Origin: Curtobacterium pusillum
Lineage (GTDB): Bacteria; Actinomycetota; Actinomycetes; Actinomycetales; Microbacteriaceae
DNA: 64,000 nt
Direction of reading: 5' to 3'
Assembly: GCF_007673235.1 (NCBI RefSeq)
Contig: NZ_VDZH01000005.1
Coordinates: forward strand, 248,001-312,000
The notes under the pieces are model-generated. The model searched no databases. It saw only the letters and a program-made list of their open reading frames with translations, and was not told the origin of the DNA. Of this stretch, positions 25,666 to 33,344 are shown one piece after another (the first letter of the stretch is position 1; every line of letters starts with the position of its first letter). A program made the position numbers and the translations under genes.

Positions 25666-26763
25666 TCAACAGGGCGGGAGTGGAGGCGTCGGGCCGGACC
25701 GGTCGGGTTCGACCCGAGCGGCGTATCGCAGCAGATCGCGGTCGATGAGTTCGCTCGCGACTTCCCGCACGATGTCGGGAGCGAGGCCGAGCTTCGGCGC
25801 GATTGCATCCGGAGTCGTCGCGATCGCGCAGAGCCGCCAGACGGTGGCCGCAACCGGTGAGAGCCGAAGGAGTCGATCGCCCGCGAAGACTGTCAGGTCG
25901 CCACCGGCCTCGATGGCATCTGTGTACTCCGCCCGCACCATCGCGCCACTCGGCGCTTGCGCCCGATCATCTTGCATGTCGTCGACCACATCGGACCAGG
26001 GCAGGGTGCGCTTCGCGCAGCGTGCGATGACGGTTGCCAGGTCGACCTCTGCTGCCTCGCTGTAGCGCAGCCGGATCGCACCCCCACAGTCCGCGATGAG
26101 CCGCGCGAGTCGATGCAGCGGTCGGGGCAACGAGGACAATCCCGACGTGTGCGGGACCAGTGCTGCCATGGAATCGACCAAGTCGAGGCGAGTCGCGGTC
26201 ACCTCACCGGTCTCGACTCGGTCGAGGAGGACGAGCGCATCGAGCTGCTGAGGGCCCCCTGCGAGCATCGTCGGCGGTCGCTGGTCCTTGACGGACCCGC
26301 CCGCCACGATCGAGAGCGGCTTGCGGTACGGCGAGACCATCCCAGCATGGTCGACCGCGACGAGCTCGTCTGTCAGGTAACCGCTGTGCGCGTGCGTCTG
26401 AACGAACGTGGTCTTCCCAGCACCAGACGCGCCGATGAGCGCACTGCAACGAGCTCCGCCGAGCCGAGGGAGCGCCGCAGCGTGCAGCAGAAGACGGCAA
26501 GAAGCCTGACGTCCCACCAGAAAGCGTGTGACCTCTCTCGAGAGGTCGCTCAAAACCGTTCGTACGGCGGCGTCACGTTCGCGAAGCGACCTCGTGTACG
26601 CGGACACACACCGGACGTCCGCTCGACCGTCGGGTGTTCCTACCGCGACGGGCGCGCAGCCAACCCAGACACGCATCGCTTCGCGTCTGCACAGTCGAAC
26701 CACGCTGGCCTGCGCGCCCGCGAACTCAACCGTGAGGATGATCGCTCCGATCGTCAGCTCCAT
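25666..26763 (-). CDS. HprK-like kinase fused to a C-terminal PqqD domain
   Basis: A 365-residue fusion. Residues 90-145 match the core of HPr kinase-like P-loop proteins: LLLHAAALPRLGG, Walker A at 111-118 (GASGAGKT), then YLTDELVAVD, the acidic LTDE/LsDE strand. About residues 295-355 form a PqqD domain (LTVFAGDRLLRLSPVAATVW and the closing helix ELIDRDLLRYA). No HPr or PTS gene is nearby. In proteobacterial exopolysaccharide loci an 'HPr-rel-A' set joins an HprK-like kinase, a PqqD protein and a nucleotidyltransferase, and all three types occur in this window. The substrate is unknown. It lies 53 bp downstream of the Tat-exported protein gene. I saw no ribosome site before the ATG at 26763. 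Confidence 0.75.
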   Translation of the reverse strand: MELTIGAIILTVEFAGAQASVVRLCRREAMRVWVGCAPVAVGTPDGRADVRCVSAYTRSLRERDAAVRTVLSDLSREVTRFLVGRQASCRLLLHAAALPRLGGARCSALIGASGAGKTTFVQTHAHSGYLTDELVAVDHAGMVSPYRKPLSIVAGGSVKDQRPPTMLAGGPQQLDALVLLDRVETGEVTATRLDLVDSMAALVPHTSGLSSLPRPLHRLARLIADCGGAIRLRYSEAAEVDLATVIARCAKRTLPWSDVVDDMQDDRAQAPSGAMVRAEYTDAIEAGGDLTVFAGDRLLRLSPVAATVWRLCAIATTPDAIAPKLGLAPDIVREVASELIDRDLLRYAARVEPDRSGPTPPLPPC

Positions 26764-26816
26764 CCAGACGAGGAGCTCGGGCTGGAGGGCACCAGGAGCC
26801 AGGTCGGCCCGAGGAC

Positions 26817-28145
26817 TCACGAGATGAGCGAGCTGATGTCGATGGCGGTCCGCCCGACGGCTGGCTGCACGGCATTCGCGTCGTACTCGGTTGCGTTCGT
26901 CACGTTCTGCCCGCCCACCCAGCTCAGGACGCCGACGTGGTAGCTGTTCAGGATGAAGAGGTAACTCGAGGCCCACTTGCCGGTCTGAGGACGGAGACGA
27001 ACGTTGATGGTACCCGGGAAGTCGTCGGGCAGAACGGGGCTCTGCGACGGGTAGGGCATAGCGGCTTCATCGAGACTCAGCCCGAAATGCATCCCGACGC
27101 CCCCGTTCACCCACGTCCCCGGTGCCAGGACCGCGTTGGGTCCACGATTTGTCTTGCTCCGCCAGCCCCGGACCCCCTGCTTCCAGGTGCGTGCTGTGTA
27201 GTAGGACCCGCGTGGCGTCGTGTAGTCCGGAACCTGCAGATCGACATTGATGTCCACGCCGTTGTACGCGAACGCAGTCCCCGGGACGGCGGAGTCGGTC
27301 AGGAAGCTCAGGTAGGTCGACTTCTTCCCACGCCCCCACGTCGTCTCCGGTCCGGTGACGGCGGCGAGGAAGCTGATGTCGAGCGTTGCGACGAGGTAGT
27401 CGTCGGTCGCGGTGAGCGAGATCACCTTGGGCTCGAGCGGTCCGACGAGGTCGGCGTCGAAGGCACCGTTGGCCACCGGCACGCTCGATGGCACAGAAGC
27501 GCCACTGTCGGCGGGCAGACTCAACCGCACGGATGTGACACTCGGGTACGGCCCGAGGTTGAAGGGCTTCGCAACGGAACCCGTGACCCGCACGGTCGTT
27601 CCGACGGTCGGATTCTCGGTGTCGCCGGTGAGGGCGATCGATCCGTGGCCGAACTCTGCAGTCGCGTCAGTCGCCCCGACTCCGGACACGCCGGCGTTGA
27701 GGATGACCTTGCCGCCTTGGTCAGCTGTCAGCCGTCCGCATCGAGCCCTGAGCATGACCTGCCCTGAGGCGTCGGTCGTGGCCTGCAGGAAGCCGCCGGT
27801 GCCGACCGAGCCGCCCCCGTCGACGGAGACGGTGAACCCCGGCAACGTCGCCGAACTGCTGATGAAGAGGTTGACCGATTCGTTCGCGAGGGCTTTGCCG
27901 TTCCCCGAGAGGACGGTCAGCGTGAACAGTTGGGTGTCGCCGTCGGCGATCTGGGCGCTGCTGGGGCTCAGTGTCGCCGTTGCGGTCTCGGACGCCGCCA
28001 GAGCCGGCGCGGCGGCGAGGATCGTGACTGCGGGAACGGCCATGGCGGTAGCGGTGAGTAGCGTTCGCCTCGCGACCTTCGACGCGGTTTGGTCCTGAGA
28101 CCCCGACTGTGGTCCTGCGGGCGAGTGATCGGCGGGTCTGGTCAA
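26817..28145 (-). CDS. Tat-exported protein with bacterial Ig-like (Big_1-type) domain
   Basis: A 442-residue secreted protein. The N-terminus carries a twin-arginine signal (VARRTLLTATAMAVPAV) ending in an ALA-A-type cleavage site near residue 50. Then comes a region resembling a Big_1 Ig-like repeat (LFTLTVLSGNGKALANESVNL... ATTDASGQVMLRA), a middle beta-rich region, and a C-terminal part with many aromatic residues (SYLFILNSYHVGVLSWVGG) that I do not recognise. The start is a TTG at 28145 with AGAGG upstream; no ATG fits before the signal. As first gene of the HprK-PqqD-GT2-GT operon it may be a surface anchor, polymer-binding protein or target of that system (inference). Confidence 0.7.
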   Translation of the reverse strand: MTRPADHSPAGPQSGSQDQTASKVARRTLLTATAMAVPAVTILAAAPALAASETATATLSPSSAQIADGDTQLFTLTVLSGNGKALANESVNLFISSSATLPGFTVSVDGGGSVGTGGFLQATTDASGQVMLRARCGRLTADQGGKVILNAGVSGVGATDATAEFGHGSIALTGDTENPTVGTTVRVTGSVAKPFNLGPYPSVTSVRLSLPADSGASVPSSVPVANGAFDADLVGPLEPKVISLTATDDYLVATLDISFLAAVTGPETTWGRGKKSTYLSFLTDSAVPGTAFAYNGVDINVDLQVPDYTTPRGSYYTARTWKQGVRGWRSKTNRGPNAVLAPGTWVNGGVGMHFGLSLDEAAMPYPSQSPVLPDDFPGTINVRLRPQTGKWASSYLFILNSYHVGVLSWVGGQNVTNATEYDANAVQPAVGRTAIDISSLIS

Positions 28146-28316
28146 TTCGAGCCTCTGGTACTGGGGGTGGGCGCACGTCGGAGTTGTGACGAGCGCTGAC
28201 GACGCTACGGAGGTCGCAGCGCGGCGAGTACTGCGGTGCGTCCACCTGAGTAGCCGCGGCCGTGTACCTGAGGATGGAGCTCACACCTCATGGATCCCGT
28301 TGGAGACCGACGAGAC

Positions 28317-28358
28317 GAGCTGCTGGGATCGTCACCCGAAAGACGAGCCCAGCAGCTC
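28317..28358. repeat. inverted repeat, 11-bp arms
   Basis: GAGCTGCTGGG at 28317-28327 is exactly complementary to CCCAGCAGCTC at 28348-28358, with 20 bases between. It has no following T-run, so an operator or RNA structure is more likely than an intrinsic terminator. Confidence 0.6.
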
Positions 28359-28526
28359 GCGGTGCCGCCCCACACCGCGCGGTCCCGGCCTGCGACCGGA
28401 CACCACTCGATAACGATGGCCGCCCGGAAGCCACATCAACGCTCGGCTGTTCAGTTCTGAGTACTGATCATCGACTCTTTGAGCAATCGGGATCGGCCCG
28501 CCGGGACGGGTGCGGACAGCAAACGA

Positions 28527-28559
28527 GAGGGTCCGATCGTGGTGGCCGATCGGACCCTC
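28527..28559. repeat. inverted repeat, 13-bp arms
   Basis: GAGGGTCCGATCG at 28527-28539 pairs perfectly with 28547-28559 around a 7-base loop. It is the strongest hairpin in the gap and could be a terminator for leftward transcription (a short T-rich stretch follows on the minus strand) or part of a structured RNA. Confidence 0.6.
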
Positions 28560-28988
28560 CCTGCCCAGCGGACTCGACGATACGATCAGGGTCGTCGCCG
28601 AGGCGCGGGCAGCCGGTGACGCACTCACAAGGGGTGCGCGAACGGGCACATCGCCCAGACTGCAGGATTGCCTGCTCGAGCATCCTGCGGCGAGGAACAC
28701 CCCGGTGACGAACGGGGTGCCGGTTCTGAGTACGTCGAGCGCGGCACTGAGCATCCGAAGGAGCCCGTGTGCGGCTCCGCTACTCCGTCCTGCGCACCCG
28801 GGGCGGTTCGATGGACACCCGGGCGCCGCCCGTCAGATGTCGGTTGATCGGCACCGAGGAGTGCTCAGTCCGACAGCGCGGCGTGACCATTCCTCCGACA
28901 TCGGTTCACTGCTCCGACTCCAGCCAGTGACGATGGCCGACGTTCCCGGAGCGGGGGCGATCCGTTCCAGACCATCCACGGGAGAACC

Positions 28989-30695
28989 ATGCAGAGCAGC
29001 GCGAGCCCCATGTCCCTTCGGCCACGCGGTAGACGCGCCACCCTCGTCGCGAGCCTCGTGACGGCTGCGAGCTTGATCGGCGTCGTCGGGCCGGCCAACG
29101 CTGCCGCCGTCGCCACCGAGGTGTCCTGCGGATCGGCGGCAGCTCCACCGGCGGCACCCGGACGCCCACAACTCGCTCGTGAACCGATCACCGTGCCGGA
29201 CGAGGACGGTGCGCCGCTGCGGATGTACGCGGGCCTCATGCTGCCGCCGGCCGTCACGGTCGATCCTTCGACCGGCCACGTCCTCACCGCCCTCTACGCA
29301 GCCGACCGGACTGTTCACGTCGTCGAAGTCGATCCGGATAAACCTGAGCGCGCCACCGCGGATGTAGGGCTCGCGACGGCCGACGGCGCTCCTGCACGCT
29401 TCGACCAGGGGTATGCCACGTCGTCGGCGGCGAACGGCAACCTCAACGACTCCGCGAACAACCTCACGATCGCTGTCGACCGCTCCGGCTACGTCCACGT
29501 CGCGGGAAACGTCCACAACTCGCCGCTGTCGTACTGGCGCTCGACGGAACCGCACGACGTCCGGTCCCTGCGGAACGCTGCCGAACCGGGCGCGATGCAA
29601 GGCGTCTGGATCGTGAAGGACGCGACGGGCTCCGAGGTCAAGCGGTACCTGGGGTCCGGTGCCGAGCTCGGGGCGACGTCGTACCCGGACATCTTCGACG
29701 GCCCGGACGGCGCTCTCTTCATGTCGTGGCGATCGGGGATGGCCGGGCAGGGCAACGAGTTCCTCTACCGGTTCGACGAGTCGACACGCGTCTGGAAGAG
29801 CGTCGCCGGCTCGACGATGTACGGCTCCTACCCCGAGGGGCACGTCCTGCTCGAAGGCATGAGCAGCGGCGTGAGTCCGTTCTCCACCCGCCCGGTTCGC
29901 TTCCCGGACGGGTGGTACTGGAAAGCGTGGTCGTGGCGATCCGACAGCAACGACCCGGACTCGAACGGTCGCATCTCCGCCGCCAAGAGTCGCGACCTCA
30001 CAACCTGGTACAGCCCCCGGGGCAAGGAGCTCCCGTCCACGATCAGCTTCTCGAACCCCGACGTCATCGTGGACGATCTCCCGCTCCACAGCTCCGGACT
30101 CCTGAACGGGCAGGTGCAGATCGGGTACGACAGCGCCGGCTTGCCTGTGGTCACGTACTTCAAGTACCGGGACAAGGACGGTCAGCGCACTTCTCAGATG
30201 TTCGCGGCCCGCCTCCCCGGGGTGTCGTCGTTCTGGGTGCCGCAGCAGGTCTCGAACTGGAGCGGCATCACCACGCCGGCGGCAGAGCCCCCTTTGGCCA
30301 TGCTCGGCGGCGCACGTCCCGACACGAGCGGTGCAGGCGAGTTCACGATCCAGTACAGCTGCCCGGAGAGAAGCGAGGCGCGGACGGCGATCATCGCCAC
30401 TGGCGCGTACATCGGCAGCTCGCGGCTGGTGTCTGACGGGTGGTCCGCCACCGCGTCGGAGCCAGCCGCCAGCCTGCAGCGCCGCACCGACCCGAACAGG
30501 TACCCGCAGCTCGTTCCGCGCGTCGCCTTCGGCTCGGCGTCTACTCCGACCACGTGGATGTTGGGGTGGGACAGTGGGCGGTACATCGTCGACGGGAGCG
30601 CTCCAGGGCAGGACTTCCCGTCCGGCGGTTCACCTGCCGTCCTGTACGCGGTCGAGCACGCGATGCCACTGCGAACACGCGCAGAGGACCGCTGA
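28989..30695 (+). CDS. secreted BNR_4-family protein, possible polysaccharide lyase
   Basis: A 568-residue exported protein. The signal peptide is RGRRATLVASLVTAASLIGVV ending at ANA-A. The mature part resembles the BNR_4 seven-bladed family: NLTIAVDRSGYVHVAGNVHN followed by PLSYWRS, a histidine/arginine-rich active-site strand, and SYPDIFDGPDGALFMSWRSG in the next blade. The C-terminal WMLGWDSGRYIVDG block also fits. The family includes several polysaccharide lyases acting on uronate-containing polymers. Next to a glycan synthesis locus it may trim or release the polymer, or use an external plant or algal polysaccharide. GGAGA precedes the ATG. No cell-wall sorting signal is seen. Confidence 0.75.
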   Translation: MQSSASPMSLRPRGRRATLVASLVTAASLIGVVGPANAAAVATEVSCGSAAAPPAAPGRPQLAREPITVPDEDGAPLRMYAGLMLPPAVTVDPSTGHVLTALYAADRTVHVVEVDPDKPERATADVGLATADGAPARFDQGYATSSAANGNLNDSANNLTIAVDRSGYVHVAGNVHNSPLSYWRSTEPHDVRSLRNAAEPGAMQGVWIVKDATGSEVKRYLGSGAELGATSYPDIFDGPDGALFMSWRSGMAGQGNEFLYRFDESTRVWKSVAGSTMYGSYPEGHVLLEGMSSGVSPFSTRPVRFPDGWYWKAWSWRSDSNDPDSNGRISAAKSRDLTTWYSPRGKELPSTISFSNPDVIVDDLPLHSSGLLNGQVQIGYDSAGLPVVTYFKYRDKDGQRTSQMFAARLPGVSSFWVPQQVSNWSGITTPAAEPPLAMLGGARPDTSGAGEFTIQYSCPERSEARTAIIATGAYIGSSRLVSDGWSATASEPAASLQRRTDPNRYPQLVPRVAFGSASTPTTWMLGWDSGRYIVDGSAPGQDFPSGGSPAVLYAVEHAMPLRTRAEDR

Positions 30696-30754
30696 GCGCA
30701 GCGCGGCTGATGGAGGTTCAGGCGCAAGGCGGAGCACCTCGCGTCCACGTGGGT

Positions 30755-30809
30755 CTTGCGCGACGCACATTCGCGATATAACGTGACTCCGCAAACGCGA
30801 TACATCGCG
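30755..30809 (+). promoter_or_regulatory. promoter/operator of the DUF4097-padR operon
   Basis: A TATAAC -10 lies at 30777-30782 with a weak TTGCGC-like -35 near 30755. CGCGATA occurs at 30772-30778 and again at 30796-30802, and the second copy forms CGCGA-N4-TCGCG with 30805-30809. This overlapping arrangement suits a regulator that blocks the promoter, most simply the PadR protein of the same operon (inference). GAGGAGG before the ATG at 30826 is a strong ribosome site. Confidence 0.5.
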
Positions 30810-30825
30810 AGTTCGAGGAGGCAAC

Positions 30826-31659
30826 ATGGCCCAGGAGAAGTGGCTCGTCGAGGAGCCGAAGGTGATCGACACCGGGATCGTCCGCCGCTTGCGCGTGGGC
30901 CTCGCCGGTGGTCAGGTCGACGTCGTCGCCCACGACGAGCCGACCGCCCGCGTCGAGGTGCACAGCGTGTCCGGCAAGCCGATGAAGATCGAGCTCGACG
31001 GCGACACGCTCACGATCGACCACCCGCAGGTCCGCTGGGACGACCCGATCGGGTTCCTGAAGTCGTTCCGCGGCAAGGCCCACGCCGACGTCAGCGTGCT
31101 GGTGCCCCGCGACGCGGTCGTCACCGTCGGGGTCGTCTCCGCCGGCGCGCTGCTCTCCGGTACGAACCGCGGCGCCACGCTCAACACGGTGTCCGGCGAC
31201 CTGGTCGTCGACGAGATCGCGGGCGACGTGACGGTCAACGCGGTGTCCGGCACCACGACCATCCGCGAGCTCGACGGAGCGCTGACGGTGCACACCGTCT
31301 CGGGCGACGTCGTGGCGACGGGTGCGATCCCGCGCTTCTCGGCCGACGGGGTGAGCGCCGACGTCGTGCTCGACCTGCACGGCACCCCGGACTCGGCACG
31401 CGTGAACACGGTGTCCGGGTCGGTGAGCGTCCGGCTCGAGGACGGCGTGCCCTACCGGTGCACCGTGAGCACGGCGTCCGGCAAGCTGCAGTTCGACGAC
31501 TCCGAGATCCGCGGCGTCCGTGGCTCGTACGTCAAACAGGGCGGCGAGCTGTCCGGGCAGTGGCTGGACCTCCGGGTGAACTCGGTCTCCGGCGACATCG
31601 CGGTGCTGCACGCGGCACCCGAGGCGCCGGCGTTCGTGGAGACGGAGGTCGTCGAATGA
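30826..31659 (+). CDS. DUF4097 family beta-helix protein
   Basis: A 277-residue soluble protein built of repeated short beta units with the recurring VSG(D/T) signature (LNTVSGDLVV, VNAVSGTTTI, VHTVSGDVVA, VNTVSGSVSV, VNSVSGDIAV), which is the DUF4097 right-handed beta-helix pattern. There is no signal peptide or membrane helix. Its function is unknown, but genes of this family are frequently paired with PadR regulators, as here, where the stop overlaps the padR start by four bases. It may be a cytoplasmic or membrane-associated stress protein. Confidence 0.85.
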   Translation: MAQEKWLVEEPKVIDTGIVRRLRVGLAGGQVDVVAHDEPTARVEVHSVSGKPMKIELDGDTLTIDHPQVRWDDPIGFLKSFRGKAHADVSVLVPRDAVVTVGVVSAGALLSGTNRGATLNTVSGDLVVDEIAGDVTVNAVSGTTTIRELDGALTVHTVSGDVVATGAIPRFSADGVSADVVLDLHGTPDSARVNTVSGSVSVRLEDGVPYRCTVSTASGKLQFDDSEIRGVRGSYVKQGGELSGQWLDLRVNSVSGDIAVLHAAPEAPAFVETEVVE

Positions 31660-32237
31660 GCCCCGTCTTCGCCCACGGCCACCTGCGCCTGTACCTCCTC
31701 GTCCTGCTCGCCGACCACCCGATGCACGGGTACGAGGTCATCCAGGCCCTCGGCGACCGCTTCGGCGGCACGTACGTCCCGAGTGCCGGCACCGTGTACC
31801 CGCGGCTCGCCAAGCTCGAGGAAGAGGGACTCGTCTCGAAGTCCGCGGACGGCCGGAAGACCGTCTACGCGATCACCGATGCGGGTCGGGCCGAGCTGGA
31901 CGCCCGCGCCGACGAGATCGCCGAGGTCGAGAACGGCGTCAACGACTCCGTGAAGTCCCTCGCCGACGGCGTCCGCGCCTCGGTGGGCGAGGCCATGCGG
32001 TCGCTCCGCGCCGACCTCGCCGCGAGCGCGCAGAGCCCGCGCGGCCGGACCGTCGACGAGCCCGTCGACGTGCCGTCCGAGGGCGCCCGAGCACTCCGCG
32101 AGGTCGAGATGGCCCTGTCGTCGTTCCGGCAGCAGGTCCGTGCGGACCTCCGCCGCCGCGCCACGCGCGGCACGCTCACCGCCGACACCGTGACGCGTCT
32201 GCGCGACGGCCTGGAGGCTCTGCGCAAGTCGCTCTGA
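31656..32237 (+). CDS. PadR-family transcriptional regulator
   Basis: A 193-residue regulator. The N-terminal PadR winged helix is clear (LRLYLLVLLADHPMHGYEVIQAL, YVPSAGTVYPRLAKLEEEGLV, KTVYAITDAGRAEL), followed by a long helical C-terminus that should dimerise. The ATGA overlap with the DUF4097 gene makes co-production certain if the operon is transcribed. It probably represses its own operon through the repeats at 30772-30809. Confidence 0.92.
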   Translation: MSPVFAHGHLRLYLLVLLADHPMHGYEVIQALGDRFGGTYVPSAGTVYPRLAKLEEEGLVSKSADGRKTVYAITDAGRAELDARADEIAEVENGVNDSVKSLADGVRASVGEAMRSLRADLAASAQSPRGRTVDEPVDVPSEGARALREVEMALSSFRQQVRADLRRRATRGTLTADTVTRLRDGLEALRKSL

Positions 32238-32238
32238 C

Positions 32239-32302
32239 GGCCGTCGGCCGACAGACGGGGACGACCCGTGCCTCCAGGCAGTCCGCTCGTCGGCCGACGG
32301 CC
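32239..32302. terminator. long inverted repeat between padR and the MerR-type gene
   Basis: GGCCGTCGGCCGAC at 32239-32252 pairs exactly with 32289-32302. Within the loop GACGGGG and CCCGTGC can pair, and the CCTCCAGG motif seen in other convergent gaps is present. It starts directly at the padR stop and probably terminates rightward transcription. The gap continues to 32416 with GC-rich sequence and no gene. Confidence 0.55.
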
Positions 32303-32416
32303 ACGGCATCGCGCCCGCCTCTGGACATCGCGCCCCGTCGCTCCGGGGCGCGATGTCCGTGTGCGGGCGCGACAGTACGCAAGCGGCCGCGCACCGCGCA
32401 CCGCGCGCGGCGCACG

Positions 32417-33205
32417 TCACAGGCCGCGGTCGGCCAGTGCGTGCATCGCGTCCCGCAGGGCGCGTGCCGCGCCCGCACCCGCCCACTCGTAGGCGTGCGT
32501 GAACCGCTCGTCCTGCACGTACATGTCGGCGAGCGTGCGGAACCGGTCGGCGGTGAGCTCGGCCGGGGGCGTCGCCTGCGCGAGCCAGGCGAACTGGCGC
32601 CGCGCGAGTGCGGTGCCGGCGCCCGATGCCGGCCCCGCGCCGGACGCGGTGAGCGCCGCGGCGTCCTGCGCGATCGCCCGCTGCTCGGCCTGGAAGGCCT
32701 CCTTCGCACTGGCGTCCTTGGACTCCCACCAGCGTGCGCCGCGGTCCCAGGCGTCGGCGCCCCAGCGCTCCTCGACCTCCTGCTTGAACCGGGTCTGGTC
32801 GAACCCGTCGAACGTGTCGGTGGCGTTCATGTCCTCTCCCTTCTCGATCCTGGTGATGGTGGTGCGGACGGCGGCGAGCTGCCGGGCGAGCCGGTCACGC
32901 TCGCGTTCGAGCCACGCGACGTGCGCGGTGAGGGCCGTGACGTCGTCCTGCTCGCCGTCGAGGACCCGCCGGATCTCGGGAAGACCGAGTCCGAGTCCGC
33001 GGAGCAGCAGGATCCGCTGCAACCGGACGAGCGCCCGGTCGTCGTAGCGCCGGAGTCCGCCGCCACCGACCGCCGTGGCGGGCAGCAGCCCGATCGCGTC
33101 GTAGTGGCGGAGCGTGCGACTCGACACACCGGCGGAACGCGCCACGTCGGCGATGCCGTGCGGTGCTTTCGCAGCTGCGTCCACGCTGTCTGTCGAATCC
33201 CTCAT
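32417..33205 (-). CDS. MerR-family regulator with TipAS-like domain
   Basis: A 262-residue regulator of the TipA long form. Residues 15-80 are a MerR helix-turn-helix (IADVARSAGVSSRTLRHYDAIGLL), then a coiled dimer helix (HVAWLERERDRLARQLAAVR). The last 130 residues match the TipAS drug-binding domain (RFKQEVEERWGADAW and LADMYVQDERFTHAYE). TipA proteins are activated by binding thiopeptides or other hydrophobic compounds. The ATG at 33205 lies 16 bp from a perfect dyad at 33221-33239, its likely own operator. Confidence 0.9.
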   Translation of the reverse strand: MRDSTDSVDAAAKAPHGIADVARSAGVSSRTLRHYDAIGLLPATAVGGGGLRRYDDRALVRLQRILLLRGLGLGLPEIRRVLDGEQDDVTALTAHVAWLERERDRLARQLAAVRTTITRIEKGEDMNATDTFDGFDQTRFKQEVEERWGADAWDRGARWWESKDASAKEAFQAEQRAIAQDAAALTASGAGPASGAGTALARRQFAWLAQATPPAELTADRFRTLADMYVQDERFTHAYEWAGAGAARALRDAMHALADRGL

Positions 33206-33220
33206 GCAGACCACGCTAGG

Positions 33221-33239
33221 GGTTGACGCTGCGTCAACC
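33221..33239. promoter_or_regulatory. perfect 19-bp dyad, MerR-type operator
   Basis: GGTTGACGC-T-GCGTCAACC is a perfect dyad with a one-base centre, located 16-34 bp upstream of the MerR-type start. MerR proteins bind such dyads inside their promoters. The half-site GTTGACGC also occurs in a shorter palindrome at 58070-58083. Confidence 0.65.
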
Positions 33240-33308
33240 GCAAGGGGTTTTCGGGGTGCACTCGGAACGAGTCGCGACCGACACGGAATAACGGTCCGGT
33301 CACCCGTG

Positions 33309-33344
33309 TTGACTCGCGCTCCGAAACGAGTAGGTTTGCCGCTC
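33309..33344 (+). promoter_or_regulatory. promoter of the APC permease, probably leaderless
   Basis: TTGACT at 33309-33314 and TAGGTT at 33331-33336, 16 bases apart, form a good promoter. The expected start point is within a few bases of the GTG at 33345 and no good ribosome site is present, so the mRNA is likely leaderless, which is common in actinobacteria. Confidence 0.5.

Larger units (their letters stand above)
28146..28988. promoter_or_regulatory. 843-bp divergent intergenic region rich in inverted repeats
   Basis: This gap separates two divergent genes for secreted proteins. No open frame in it looks coding: hairpins interrupt the longest ones and their residue composition is that of shadow frames. 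It contains two strong inverted repeats (listed separately), weaker ones at 28667-28693 and 28698-28719, and a spaced direct repeat of ACCTGAG near 28247 and 28270. It probably holds both promoters and regulator sites for the LuxR-type proteins of the locus, or an unannotated small RNA. Confidence 0.45.

Noticed and set aside
28332..28754. 140-codon minus-strand frame with a hydrophobic start in the large intergenic gap
   Set aside because: It contains the 13-bp hairpin and has no ribosome site or recognisable domain, so noncoding sequence is more likely.
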